Below, piece by piece: positions 15,914 through 22,577 of a DNA stretch of 30,932 bases. The position numbers and the translations under genes were made by a program. The stretch's first letter is position 1. Each line of letters starts with the position of its first letter. The notes beneath the pieces were generated by a model that searched no databases, was not told the origin of the DNA, and saw only the letters and a list, made by a program, of their open reading frames with translations. Source of the DNA: a virus; the IMG/VR virus record IMGVR_UViG_3300042878_001061, positions 1-30,932 of that record; one strand, 5' to 3'.

Positions 15914-16131
15914 TAGGTTACACACTTACACCCGAACAATACGAGCAGATTCAAGGTCAGTATATCAACCCTTATCAATTTATCAACTGCGTTCAAGATA
16001 TTAACGGCGTTTGGTTCTTTTTTGGCAATGAGCAAGACAAAGAAGCGTTTGCCAATACTCAATTTATGTGGTTGTTTGATTTACCACAAGCCGAATACAT
16101 TCCACCAGCACCCCCACCATTCCCAATATGA
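15910..16131 (+). CDS. Hypothetical 73-aa protein
   Basis: Not recognised. It begins like tail-fibre-associated small proteins (Tyr-Thr-Leu-Thr-Pro-Glu-Gln-Tyr), is rich in aromatic residues and Gln, and ends in a Pro-rich stretch. No membrane segment. The start overlaps the HNH stop (ATGA) and the stop overlaps the next start, so it belongs to the operon running into the lysis block. It may be a tail or fibre accessory protein; this is a guess. Confidence 0.6.
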   Translation: MIGYTLTPEQYEQIQGQYINPYQFINCVQDINGVWFFFGNEQDKEAFANTQFMWLFDLPQAEYIPPAPPPFPI

Positions 16132-16409
16132 CAACACCGAAAGTAAAACCCAATGCCCTTCCCGTTTCGTTTGACCAATTTCGTAAAAACCCTGTTGCTG
16201 CCGTGGCTTTTTGTATGCTTTTGGCTGTTAGTTATTTGTATATGGACTTGCGTTCGGGCTACAAGGAACAGATTGAAAAGAGTAATCAAAAAATTGATGC
16301 TTTGGATTTAAAGATTGACCGCCTCAGCTACGCGTTGAAAAAATCTGATAGCGCACTGGCTGCCGCCATTACTGAAATCCGCATAATGAATACAATGAAA
16401 AAACTATGA
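16128..16409 (+). CDS. Membrane-anchored coiled-coil protein
   Basis: 93 aa. A single hydrophobic segment at about 24-39 is followed by a charged heptad-like helix to the C-terminus (about 45-85). The layout, short cytoplasmic N-terminus, one membrane helix and a long periplasmic coiled coil, is that of an inner-membrane spanin, but similar proteins of unknown role are frequent before holins in Bacteroidota phages. Position at the head of the lysis block supports a role in lysis. Spanin candidates also occur at 17107 and 17312, so the assignment is open. Confidence 0.6.
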   Translation: MTTPKVKPNALPVSFDQFRKNPVAAVAFCMLLAVSYLYMDLRSGYKEQIEKSNQKIDALDLKIDRLSYALKKSDSALAAAITEIRIMNTMKKL

Positions 16410-16774
16410 AGCACTTTACTTTGATTTTTGCCGCTTGTTTATTTGTTAGCATCGTTGCTGTACCTACAGAAAAAGCCAAGGCCGTGCCAGTGGATGAAGT
16501 TGAGGCAATGCTGGGAAAGATTACTAAAAATTTGCAAGCCGCATCTGTTGCAACTGCACAGGCAAAAGCAATGGGGGAGGCAATGGTTGAAAGTAAGGTA
16601 GCGGAAAAGGCTGAATTGAAGGAGGCTGTAGTTAAGGCGCAGGCCAAGGCCCAGGTGTTTGAATTGAAGGCGGAAAAATATGCCACCACAATGCGGATCA
16701 TGGGCGTTGATACTGCACTAGCTGAAATGGACACGATAAGCCTCAACAATATGCTAAAACTTAACGGGTTGTAA
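16406..16774 (+). CDS. Secreted coiled-coil protein, unknown function
   Basis: 122 aa. A clear signal peptide (Lys, then a hydrophobic core at about 4-19) is followed by an Ala/Glu/Lys-rich helix from about 28 to 108. No lipobox cysteine is present after the signal, so the product should be periplasmic. It lies between the membrane-anchored coiled-coil protein and the holin candidate, all with overlapping starts and stops. It could be a partner of one of the membrane proteins during lysis. Function unknown. Confidence 0.6.
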   Translation: MKHFTLIFAACLFVSIVAVPTEKAKAVPVDEVEAMLGKITKNLQAASVATAQAKAMGEAMVESKVAEKAELKEAVVKAQAKAQVFELKAEKYATTMRIMGVDTALAEMDTISLNNMLKLNGL

Positions 16775-16890
16775 TGGCAAAGGCGAGCGCATCCGTAGGT
16801 AAATGGCAACCAAAGCCCAAGCGTAAAAACAAAGGCGTACATTCAAAAAATAATAAGCCCGCGAAAAGATACCGCGGCCAAGGACGATGA
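16774..16890 (+). CDS. Small basic 38-aa protein
   Basis: A short ORF beginning with a one-base TAATG overlap and ending with an ATGA overlap with the next gene. The product is very basic (Lys/Arg make up about a third), with a Trp-Gln-Pro-Lys-Pro-Lys stretch and a C-terminal Tyr-Arg-Gly-Gln-Gly-Arg. Tight coupling on both sides, and my recollection of similar basic micro-proteins beside holins in Bacteroidota phages, support it as real. It may bind nucleic acid or membrane; function unknown. Confidence 0.6.
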   Translation: MAKASASVGKWQPKPKRKNKGVHSKNNKPAKRYRGQGR

Positions 16891-17120
16891 AAAAAATACT
16901 CGAAATATTTAAGGGCGATAACGGCCAACTTTCAAGCAAGCGTTTTGTAGGGATCATTGGCGCTTTTGTTCTGTTTGGAACGATGGCACACAACTCAATG
17001 AGCCCGCAGGAGATTGCACCCAGTGCGGAATTGGTGGCGGCTGTTGAATGGGTTACAATTTTAACCCTCGGCTTTACTTCTGTCGATAAGTTTAGCGGCA
17101 AAAAGGGTGAGCAAGAGTAA
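16887..17120 (+). CDS. Holin candidate, two membrane segments
   Basis: 77 aa with two predicted membrane helices (about 20-36 and 49-65), a short charged N-terminus and a Lys/Glu-rich C-terminus. This is the class II holin layout. It lies between small membrane proteins and the endolysin, where a holin is expected. The start ATG overlaps the preceding stop (ATGA); the 3' end overlaps the next gene by 14 nt. Assignment rests on topology and position, not on a family motif. Confidence 0.65.
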   Translation: MKKILEIFKGDNGQLSSKRFVGIIGAFVLFGTMAHNSMSPQEIAPSAELVAAVEWVTILTLGFTSVDKFSGKKGEQE

Positions 17121-17409
17121 TCTCACGATACTGCTGTTGGTCCTGCTGGTTTTTGGCGGGATGGCTTACGTGGAATTTGCGGTACCTAAGCGCGAGCGGG
17201 TAGTGCACGGCCCTGCGATACGGATCGTTGAAAAAGACCTCGATACACTCTATCAAATCCGCCTGAAATACAAAGCCCTGCACGATACACAAATTGTAAT
17301 TAATCAAAAATATGATACGCTCTATATTTCTATCGCTGGTGATACTTCTTGCGGCACCACATTGCGCCTTATCGCAATGCACAGACAGCTCGACTCTATC
17401 GGCAAATAA
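17107..17409 (+). CDS. Membrane-anchored protein, inner spanin candidate
   Basis: 100 aa from a GTG start at 17107 within the end of the holin gene. A membrane anchor at about residues 7-22 is followed by a charged periplasmic part with mixed helix. Its last 98 bases overlap the 17312 ORF in another frame, which is the classic nested layout of Rz/Rz1 spanin genes. There is no lipobox. The role is inferred from topology, overlap and neighbours. Confidence 0.55.
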   Translation: MSKSNLTILLLVLLVFGGMAYVEFAVPKRERVVHGPAIRIVEKDLDTLYQIRLKYKALHDTQIVINQKYDTLYISIAGDTSCGTTLRLIAMHRQLDSIGK

Positions 17410-17617
17410 TTACTATCTGCTGAAAGGCGCTGAAGCCCGCGAGAATCTGTCGCTTTGTATTGAATATCGCAAGATTGATGCGGAGGTGATTGCGCAACAG
17501 GATAAGATCCAGGCGAAGCTACTCGATGAGCTGCAGAAGCGTGATATCAAATATAAGCGCCTTCGCCGCACAACTTATGCAATTGCAGCCGTCTTTTTAT
17601 TAACTTTGATATTATGA
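17312..17617 (+). CDS. Signal peptide plus C-terminal membrane segment, spanin candidate
   Basis: 101 aa from an ATG embedded in the previous gene. Residues 1-22 form a signal peptide ending Ala-Leu-Ser-Gln followed by Cys23, a possible though not ideal lipobox. Residues about 38-85 are a charged helix and 89-101 a hydrophobic C-terminus. An N-terminal lipoprotein signal with a C-terminal membrane anchor is the design of a unimolecular spanin (as in phage T1), linking outer and inner membranes. The stop overlaps the endolysin start (ATGA). Confidence 0.55.
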   Translation: MIRSIFLSLVILLAAPHCALSQCTDSSTLSANNYYLLKGAEARENLSLCIEYRKIDAEVIAQQDKIQAKLLDELQKRDIKYKRLRRTTYAIAAVFLLTLIL

Positions 17618-18177
17618 ATATAGCAGTATTAAAGGCGACCATGGCCGCCAAAAAATATGCCTTCTTTGAAGATGGCGAGTACAATTTAAATATTATCGGG
17701 ATCCGTAATAGTTCCACAGGCAACAAAGTAACAAACGCATTCGACGATAAGCTTGTGGTTGCTTACAAAATACAAAACACTTGGGTAGTAAAAGAGTGGG
17801 CTGCCACAACTGACAACGGCGGCGGAACTGCTCGCCTAGTTGCAAATCAGTACCGCGGATCTCACGCCATTGGATTGCACCAGGGAAAGTATGAGGCGCT
17901 CAAACAATGCGGCCCTGTAACTGTCTACCGGGATTACACCAAAGACGGAATTTATCAAACGGATAAAACCGAGACAGGCGTTTTTGGTATCAATATACAC
18001 AAGGCTGGAGTTGACAGTGCCCGGGTGGATGACTGGAGCCACGGCTGCCAAGTGTTTAAGCGTGTTGCAGATTTCAACGAGTTTATGGCACTCGCAAAAA
18101 AAGCGGCCACCATTCACGGCAACCGCTTCACTTACACTTTGCTCGAATCTAAGGATTTAGTTCAGGCGTTGGGTTAA
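17614..18177 (+). CDS. Endolysin, L,D-transpeptidase/YkuD-like cysteine enzyme
   Basis: 187 aa. The motif Gly-x-Asn-Ile-His129, a spacer, then Trp141-Ser-His-Gly-Cys145-Gln-Val-Phe resembles the His...Ser-x-Gly-Cys active site of YkuD-like proteins, with Cys145 as the likely nucleophile. In phages such proteins sit in lysis blocks and probably cut or alter peptidoglycan cross-links. The N-terminal 60 residues lack a signal peptide, so export depends on the holin. Its 3' end overlaps the convergent RecT-like gene by 29 bp. The enzymatic bond cut is not certain from sequence. Confidence 0.75.
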   Translation: MNIAVLKATMAAKKYAFFEDGEYNLNIIGIRNSSTGNKVTNAFDDKLVVAYKIQNTWVVKEWAATTDNGGGTARLVANQYRGSHAIGLHQGKYEALKQCGPVTVYRDYTKDGIYQTDKTETGVFGINIHKAGVDSARVDDWSHGCQVFKRVADFNEFMALAKKAATIHGNRFTYTLLESKDLVQALG

Positions 18178-18745
18178 TCAATTTAGCGTTGATCGCTGCA
18201 ACCCCTGCGGGCTCTTCGTGTTGTATGTCTACAACTTCCTCAACGCTGTGCATCCCCATTGTGATCTCGGGGGCGTAGAGACGGCCAAAGAAAGCGGCGG
18301 CCCTGTAGCGCATCATTAGCTCGGGCATTGTTTTCCATTTGCTGCCCGCCTTGCTCACCCAGCCTTCGGCGTTTGCCATTGCCATCGTAACGGCGGGGCC
18401 TTCTACGGTTTCGCCTGTTGCCTTTTCGGTGGCTACTGCCTTTATACCTTTGTCAAGATCACCAACAAAGCGCAGGGCGGTGAACTTCCCGCAGCCGTTA
18501 ATTGCGGCGATCACAAATGTACTGGACCAACTCGGCCGCCCGTGAATGATGTGCAGATTTTGCATCACCATAAGCGGCGAGGCGCCGATGCGGTTTGCAA
18601 TTTCCAAGGCCACCAAAGTATTGGCAACATTGCCCTTGTATTGTTGTGGTACCAAGTCTGAAGCGCTCAGGGCTTTTGCTTGGCGTTGGGCCAGCTCGAA
18701 GCTGCTGAGTGGCGCGGGGTTTGTTTCTGTTATTTCTGTGCTCAT
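18149..18745 (-). CDS. RecT-like single-strand annealing protein
   Basis: 198 aa on the minus strand. The segment with Asn-Thr-Leu-Val-Ala-Leu-Glu-Ile-Ala-Asn-Arg-Ile and Gly-Arg-Pro-Ser-Trp-Ser-Ser, and Met-Met-Arg-Tyr-Arg-Ala-Ala-Ala-Phe-Phe, recalls a phage family usually placed near RecT. The neighbouring gene is a RecE-like exonuclease, and the ATG overlaps that gene's TGA (ATGA on the minus strand), as expected for a cooperating exonuclease/annealing pair. Such pairs promote homologous recombination and help form concatemers. Annealing activity is inferred, mainly from pairing. Confidence 0.65.
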   Translation of the reverse strand: MSTEITETNPAPLSSFELAQRQAKALSASDLVPQQYKGNVANTLVALEIANRIGASPLMVMQNLHIIHGRPSWSSTFVIAAINGCGKFTALRFVGDLDKGIKAVATEKATGETVEGPAVTMAMANAEGWVSKAGSKWKTMPELMMRYRAAAFFGRLYAPEITMGMHSVEEVVDIQHEEPAGVAAINAKLINPTPELNP

Positions 18746-19506
18746 AAAATTACCTTAGTTACTATTTCGCTATATCCGTGCCATATGTTCGACTTCTTAC
18801 AAAAGCCGTAGGTCATTAGATTTTTTTTGTATTTCTGTCTGGCTTCCTTTAGATCCTCATTGCCGATAAAATACCAACCAACAAGATAGGGTGGGTGCTT
18901 TTCAACAGCAACAAAAAAGAAACCATTGCAGGGCTTTCCTGTGGCCTCTTCTAAGCCATCGGAATAGAATGCGGCCTGCACATCGTAACGGTACTTTTTA
19001 ACGCTCTGAGCGAAGCCTCTGGGGCTTGCGTCCTCTGTTGTTTTGAGGTCAATAATAACGTTGTCAGGCGTCAACCAATCGGGGCGAGCCTTGCAATCAA
19101 TGTCGGTCTCTTCATCATTCCAGTAAATGGGTTGCTCAGCAATGCCATCCTTTAGAAGATACTGCGCCGTCCGATGACCGCGGACGCTTTCCATTATTCG
19201 CTCAACCATTGTGGCGCTTTCTGCATCCAGTGGAATAAGGCCCTTAGAATACTCGAGGAAGTTGGCCCAAATTTCTTTTCCTTCCTTTGTGCGTCGGTCG
19301 CAATGAGGGGCAACAGCATAGCGTTTGCCGAACTCAGCGGGCTCAAACACTGCGCAATGAGCAGCCGAGCCAATGATTAGCGCGGGGGTTTCTTTTTGCG
19401 GTGAGGCGTTGGGGTTTAGATAGCGCTCGTAATAAAGTGCCGGGGCGCGATTAATTAGGTCGAGGCCGCTTTTTGAGACGCGGCTTGTGTCTGTGTGGTA
19501 CTGCAT
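18742..19506 (-). CDS. RecE-like exonuclease, PD-(D/E)XK family
   Basis: 254 aa from the ATG at 19506; a longer ORF to 19548 starts inside the divergent promoter region and is not preferred. Hallmarks of the family are present: Ile-Gly-Ser-Ala-Ala-His50, Glu124, Arg-Pro-Asp143, Asp153-Leu-Lys155-Thr-Thr and Tyr174-x-x-Gln177. These fit a 5'-3' dsDNA exonuclease that makes 3' overhangs for the annealing protein. A TAAATTTG box on the minus strand lies 8 nt before the ATG. With the RecT-like gene this is the only minus-strand transcription unit. Confidence 0.85.
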   Translation of the reverse strand: MQYHTDTSRVSKSGLDLINRAPALYYERYLNPNASPQKETPALIIGSAAHCAVFEPAEFGKRYAVAPHCDRRTKEGKEIWANFLEYSKGLIPLDAESATMVERIMESVRGHRTAQYLLKDGIAEQPIYWNDEETDIDCKARPDWLTPDNVIIDLKTTEDASPRGFAQSVKKYRYDVQAAFYSDGLEEATGKPCNGFFFVAVEKHPPYLVGWYFIGNEDLKEARQKYKKNLMTYGFCKKSNIWHGYSEIVTKVIL

Positions 19507-19510
19507 AACA

Positions 19511-19542
19511 TTTGCAAATTTATCGCTTTTTTTGTAAATTTG
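19511..19542. promoter_or_regulatory. Divergent promoter region between RecE-like and HTH genes
   Basis: Plus strand: TTTG (19511-19514), 20-nt spacer, TAAATTTG (19535-19542), ATG at 19549. Minus strand: TAAATTTG (reads CAAATTTA at 19515-19522), ATG at 19506. The two -7 boxes are an inverted repeat with a 12-bp gap, so polymerases at the two promoters would overlap and compete. Plausible control point by the adjacent HTH protein. Confidence 0.6.
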
Positions 19543-19548
19543 TAGCAT

Positions 19549-19725
19549 ATGGAAAAAAATATCGTGACTGATTTAAAAATTAAGGCAATCCAAAAGGGCG
19601 TAACCCTAACAAAACTTTGCGCACTTGCAGGCGTGAATCGGTGCGTCTTAACTCACTGGAGCAGAAAGGAGCCGAAGAGCTTAGAAACGTTGAGGAAATT
19701 GCAGGATAAACTCGCAGAACTTTGA
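19549..19725 (+). CDS. Small HTH (Cro/CI-like) regulator, 58 aa
   Basis: A short gene with an XRE-like helix-turn-helix: residues 17-40 (Val-Thr-Leu-Thr-Lys-Leu-Cys-Ala-Leu-Ala-Gly-Val-Asn, then Leu-Thr-His-Trp) align with the usual recognition-helix pattern. It is preceded by a full consensus promoter and divergent from the recombination genes, the classic position of a Cro-like switch protein. No integrase or CI-like partner is visible, so it probably times early transcription rather than lysogeny. A promoter box and hairpin-terminator unit follow directly. Confidence 0.75.
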   Translation: MEKNIVTDLKIKAIQKGVTLTKLCALAGVNRCVLTHWSRKEPKSLETLRKLQDKLAEL

Positions 19726-19726
19726 G

Positions 19727-19787
19727 TATATTTGCGCCGTTAGTGTGGTGCTAACTGCCTCGGGTTTCGGCTCGGGGCATTTTTTTT
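19727..19787 (+). ncRNA. Candidate short RNA: promoter box, hairpin, intrinsic terminator
   Basis: TATATTTG at 19727-19734 is a consensus -7 box. About five bases on, GTTAG (19739-19743) pairs with CTAAC (19751-19755) around a TGTGGTG loop. The terminator stem follows. This would give an RNA of about 50 nt. The stretch 19741-19753 can pair over 13 bp (one G-U) with 19836-19848, which includes the first base of the start codon of the next operon. No good -33 element is visible. Alternatively these bases are an operator and the stem is just the HTH gene's terminator. Confidence 0.45.
19756..19787 (+). terminator. Intrinsic terminator
   Basis: A 9-bp stem, 19756-19764 with 19771-19779 (two G-T pairs), loop TTTCGG, followed by eight T residues at 19780-19787. 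It ends the HTH/short RNA transcript ahead of the early operon. Confidence 0.85.
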
Positions 19788-19796
19788 GTAAATTTG

Positions 19797-19827
19797 TTTG
19801 TTTTTGTGGAAAACGCCTTTATATTTG
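19797..19827 (+). promoter_or_regulatory. Early operon promoter
   Basis: TTTG at 19797-19800, 19-nt spacer, TATATTTG at 19820-19827. Matches the Bacteroidota consensus in both boxes and spacing. The ATG at 19848 leaves a leader of about 15 nt, which contains TAGCACCACA (19836-19845), the inverted copy of the upstream hairpin loop. Confidence 0.7.
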
Positions 19828-19847
19828 CAACCACATAGCACCACATT

Positions 19848-20063
19848 ATGAGTTTAGATATTATTTACCCAATCATTTTAGCGCCTGCTACCATTGCGGT
19901 GGCCTACTGCGCTCACGTAATTCGCCGCAACAAAAAGCGCAGAATTGAAACCCCTGAAGCCGAGCCCTACAAATTTGAGCGCGATCAGTTTATTCCAGAA
20001 TTTGATGAGTTCACGCAAATGCTAGTGCAACGCAGAATGTACAGAGGGAGGGGCGACAAATGA
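19848..20063 (+). CDS. Small membrane protein, first gene of early operon
   Basis: 71 aa. A hydrophobic segment at about 4-22 is followed by a strongly basic Arg-Arg-Asn-Lys-Lys-Arg-Arg stretch and a charged C-terminus. One membrane helix with the tail in the cytoplasm is predicted. Function unknown; first genes of early operons often encode host-takeover proteins, but nothing in the sequence proves this. ATGA overlap with the next gene. Confidence 0.6.
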   Translation: MSLDIIYPIILAPATIAVAYCAHVIRRNKKRRIETPEAEPYKFERDQFIPEFDEFTQMLVQRRMYRGRGDK

Positions 20064-20245
20064 GCATCCGCACTACCATGCTCTGCTTTGCGCAGGCCCT
20101 GCTGATTATCTACGCAGGATTTGTATTTGTATCGTGGCAATTTAACCCTGCTACGTGGCCACAGGATGCCCGTTTTACTTTTGTGATAACAGTGGCCGCT
20201 TTGTATGCTTTAAACCTTGTAATAAAAAATGACAATTCAAAATGA
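20060..20245 (+). CDS. Small membrane protein with two hydrophobic segments
   Basis: 61 aa, with hydrophobic stretches at about 7-25 and 39-55 joined by a short Pro/Trp-containing loop. It overlaps the preceding and following genes by four bases each (ATGA), so the three small membrane genes are translated together. Function not recognised; holin-like by topology, but its early-region position argues against a lysis role. Confidence 0.55.
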   Translation: MSIRTTMLCFAQALLIIYAGFVFVSWQFNPATWPQDARFTFVITVAALYALNLVIKNDNSK

Positions 20246-20607
20246 TAATTGAAATCTTAACCGCAGCAACAGCCGGCAGCACGATCGTGCTCGGGCTTGC
20301 CATTAACGCCTCACGCGCTCAGGTGCGCGGATTGGCAAAGGAATTAAACCGCAAGACTTTGCAATATGCCAAGCAATCCACGCGACTGCTCGATTTGCAG
20401 GCTGAAGCCAGAGCAGAAAAAGACAAATCAAAGACGTGGGAAGATCGCGGGCAGGAATGCGCCAAGCGTTGCCTAGTTGCTGAGAATGATTTGGCAGCAG
20501 CGTTGCAAAAATTGTTTGCACTGGAGGCAAAGGAATCAATCAGAAGAGAGCAGGCGAGAGTTAGAAAAGCAAGGCACAGGGCGAAAAAGAAAGGGATGGG
20601 GCAATGA
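20242..20607 (+). CDS. Membrane-anchored coiled-coil protein with basic tail
   Basis: 121 aa. A short hydrophobic N-terminus (about 2-22) is followed by an Arg/Lys/Glu/Gln-rich helix likely to form a coiled coil and a very basic C-terminal end (Arg-Lys-Ala-Arg-His-Arg-Ala-Lys-Lys-Lys). The layout could tether DNA or a replication complex to the membrane, but that is speculation. Coupled to both neighbours by ATGA overlaps. Confidence 0.6.
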   Translation: MIIEILTAATAGSTIVLGLAINASRAQVRGLAKELNRKTLQYAKQSTRLLDLQAEARAEKDKSKTWEDRGQECAKRCLVAENDLAAALQKLFALEAKESIRREQARVRKARHRAKKKGMGQ

Positions 20608-20801
20608 TTGACCTACCAGAACAAACGATTTCCCTGCACATTTACAACGCTTGCTTTATGATCACCAACATAGAGGAGCGGGATAAATTGAGAGAGTATA
20701 TAAAAGTTGCCGAGCAGTACGAACTATCCAGACATTCAATAATAAAGCCAAATGATTACAGATTATTTACAACTATACAGCAGAGCACGCAGGGAGAATA
20801 A
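20604..20801 (+). CDS. Hypothetical 65-aa protein
   Basis: Small soluble protein with an Ile/Tyr-rich N-terminus and a charged helix in the middle; not recognised. Its start overlaps the previous stop (ATGA). Its 3' end overlaps the possible longer start of the DnaA-like gene by 50 bp. If that gene instead starts at 20812, the two genes do not overlap. Confidence 0.5.
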   Translation: MIDLPEQTISLHIYNACFMITNIEERDKLREYIKVAEQYELSRHSIIKPNDYRLFTTIQQSTQGE

Positions 20802-21195
20802 GGAGCTACAAATGCGCATCCTACAAATGACATCCAAATATGAGGCCGAGGTAGTAAGGTTGAAAAACGAACTACTGCGCCCACAGGTAAAATTTACCAG
20901 CAAGATGGATGACTTCGCCAAGGTTATGCAATCCGTTTGCATTGCCTGCGACGTAACCCCTGCGCAATTGCTTTCAACATCTAGGGAGGGCGACATTAAG
21001 GATGCCAGGCATATGTTGGTTTACATTCTGCGACAGCACTACGCTTTACGTTATTCAGAGATTGGCCGCAGGTTGGGGCGTGATCACTCGACAGCGATTA
21101 ACAGTTATAGCAGGATGCGGGATTTTTTGGAATACGATAAGTCAGTGCAGAAGATATACAACACAGTAAAGGAGCTGCTCGGGATATGCAATTAA
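20752..21195 (+). CDS. DnaA domain IV-like DNA-binding protein
   Basis: 147 aa (or 127 from ATG 20812). Residues about 81-122 match the DnaA C-terminal DNA-binding domain: Asp-Ala-Arg-His-Met-Leu-Val-Tyr-Ile-Leu-Arg, then Tyr-Ser-Glu-Ile-Gly-Arg-Arg-Leu-Gly-Arg-Asp-His-Ser-Thr-Ala-Ile, where Arg-Asp-His-Ser-Thr at 110-114 is the DnaA signature. The AAA+ ATPase part is absent. The N-terminal 45 residues are a coiled coil. Located among replication genes, it may mark the phage origin or compete with host DnaA. It overlaps the helicase gene by 10 bp. Confidence 0.75.
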   Translation: MITDYLQLYSRARRENKELQMRILQMTSKYEAEVVRLKNELLRPQVKFTSKMDDFAKVMQSVCIACDVTPAQLLSTSREGDIKDARHMLVYILRQHYALRYSEIGRRLGRDHSTAINSYSRMRDFLEYDKSVQKIYNTVKELLGICN

Positions 21196-22577
21196 GGCCC
21201 TACCAATTGACTGCCGTCGATGAGATCCGCGGGGCTTTTAAGGAGGCTAAGCGGGTTGTGCTATGCCTTCCAACTGGAGCGGGTAAAACGGTTGTATTTT
21301 CGGAGATTGTGCGTAGGGTATTGGAAAAGGGGCGCAGGGTGGCAATCATTACCCACAGGCGCGAGTTGTTGAGCCAAGCGGGCAAATTAAACCGCTGCGA
21401 CATACTGATGGTTGAGACGCTTAACAATCAAATCAAGCGCGGGGTTGTAGATTTGAGCATTTACGATTTGCTCGTTATTGATGAGGCCCACATTGGCAAC
21501 TTTCGCAAAATTCTGGACGGATTCGACGGCTTTGTGATCGGCGCAACTGCAACGCCAGTAAGTAAGCCACCGATGGCGCAAAGTTATGGCCGCTTGATTA
21601 ACTCGGTAGGGATTGGTGAACTGATCGCGCAGGGCTATTTGTGCAATCCTATAACCTACGCAATGCATCCAGTCGACACTTCCAAAATTGCCAGCAGAAT
21701 GGGGGAATTTACAGCGCAGGGATTGGATGACGCTTTCAACCGCCCGAAAGTTTATGACGGTGTTGTGAGTGAGTTTTGCAAGCGTTGGAGGCAAAAGAAA
21801 GCGATTGTTTTTTGTGTGAACATTGAGGCCACAATAAATACCGCTGAGGCTTTTGCCAAGGAGTTGGGGGTTGGCAGAGTTTACGCTGTTCATTCAAAAC
21901 AAAGCGCATACGAAAGAGCCGATTTAATACAGGATTTTATTTGTAGCAAATACGGGATCCTCGTTAACTGCGGAATCGCAACGACTGGCTTTGACTGCCC
22001 AGATATTGAGGTTGTTGTTGTGAACAGGGCCACCAAATCCGTAGCGCTATGGCTGCAAATGGTGGGGCGTGGATCACGGCCGACGGCGAGTAAAAAAGAG
22101 TTCACTATCCTCGACTTTGGCGAGAATGTGCATCGCTTAGGATTCTGGCAGGAGGCACGCGATTGGGGCAAGGCATTCAACGGGATCGAGCAAAAGAAAG
22201 GGCAAGGCGTTGCACCTGTTAAAGATTGCCCGTGTTGCGGTGCTGTGCTCTATGCCTCCGCTCGCTTCTGTGATTTTTGCGGTGAGGTATTTGCAACGGA
22301 AAAGAAAGCCGAGCGCGGCAGTTTGGAATTGATGGCCTACGAAAAGCTCAACGGCCGATATCTGTTTGAGATTGCCAAAACGCCAGCCGATCTATGGGAA
22401 CTTAAAAGCCGTAAAAACTACAAGCAAGCATTTATTGAGCGGGTGCTGTATTATGCCAATTACAGCGAGTTAAGGCGGTTTTGGGATGCAAAAGGCTACA
22501 CGCAGGGCTATACCAATCGCAGAGAGCGAGAATTTGCCGAAGGTGGCGCAGTTAAAAACTTTATAGTAAAATTATGA
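21186..22577 (+). CDS. SF2 DEAD/DEAH-box helicase with zinc finger
   Basis: 463 aa. Walker A Pro-Thr-Gly-Ala-Gly-Lys-Thr at 29-35, Asp-Glu-Ala-His at 99-102, Thr-Ala-Thr-Pro at 121-124, and motif VI Gln-Met-Val-Gly-Arg-Gly-Ser-Arg-Pro at about 291-299, all in the order of SF2 helicases. Two cysteine pairs (C348/C351 and C362/C365) form a zinc ribbon after the second RecA domain, and a short helical tail follows. It probably unwinds or remodels DNA in phage replication or recombination. ATGA overlap with the tiny HTH gene downstream. Confidence 0.9.
   Translation: MQLRPYQLTAVDEIRGAFKEAKRVVLCLPTGAGKTVVFSEIVRRVLEKGRRVAIITHRRELLSQAGKLNRCDILMVETLNNQIKRGVVDLSIYDLLVIDEAHIGNFRKILDGFDGFVIGATATPVSKPPMAQSYGRLINSVGIGELIAQGYLCNPITYAMHPVDTSKIASRMGEFTAQGLDDAFNRPKVYDGVVSEFCKRWRQKKAIVFCVNIEATINTAEAFAKELGVGRVYAVHSKQSAYERADLIQDFICSKYGILVNCGIATTGFDCPDIEVVVVNRATKSVALWLQMVGRGSRPTASKKEFTILDFGENVHRLGFWQEARDWGKAFNGIEQKKGQGVAPVKDCPCCGAVLYASARFCDFCGEVFATEKKAERGSLELMAYEKLNGRYLFEIAKTPADLWELKSRKNYKQAFIERVLYYANYSELRRFWDAKGYTQGYTNRREREFAEGGAVKNFIVKL

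Noticed and set aside
18742-19548. Longer form of the RecE-like protein starting at 19548
   Set aside because: Its first 14 codons run through the divergent promoter boxes; the ATG at 19506 follows a -7 box and starts the conserved domain.
19549-19725. Evidence for lysogeny (CI/Cro switch)
   Set aside because: No integrase, excisionase or CI-like repressor was found in the complete 27-kb unit, so a single small HTH protein is not enough.
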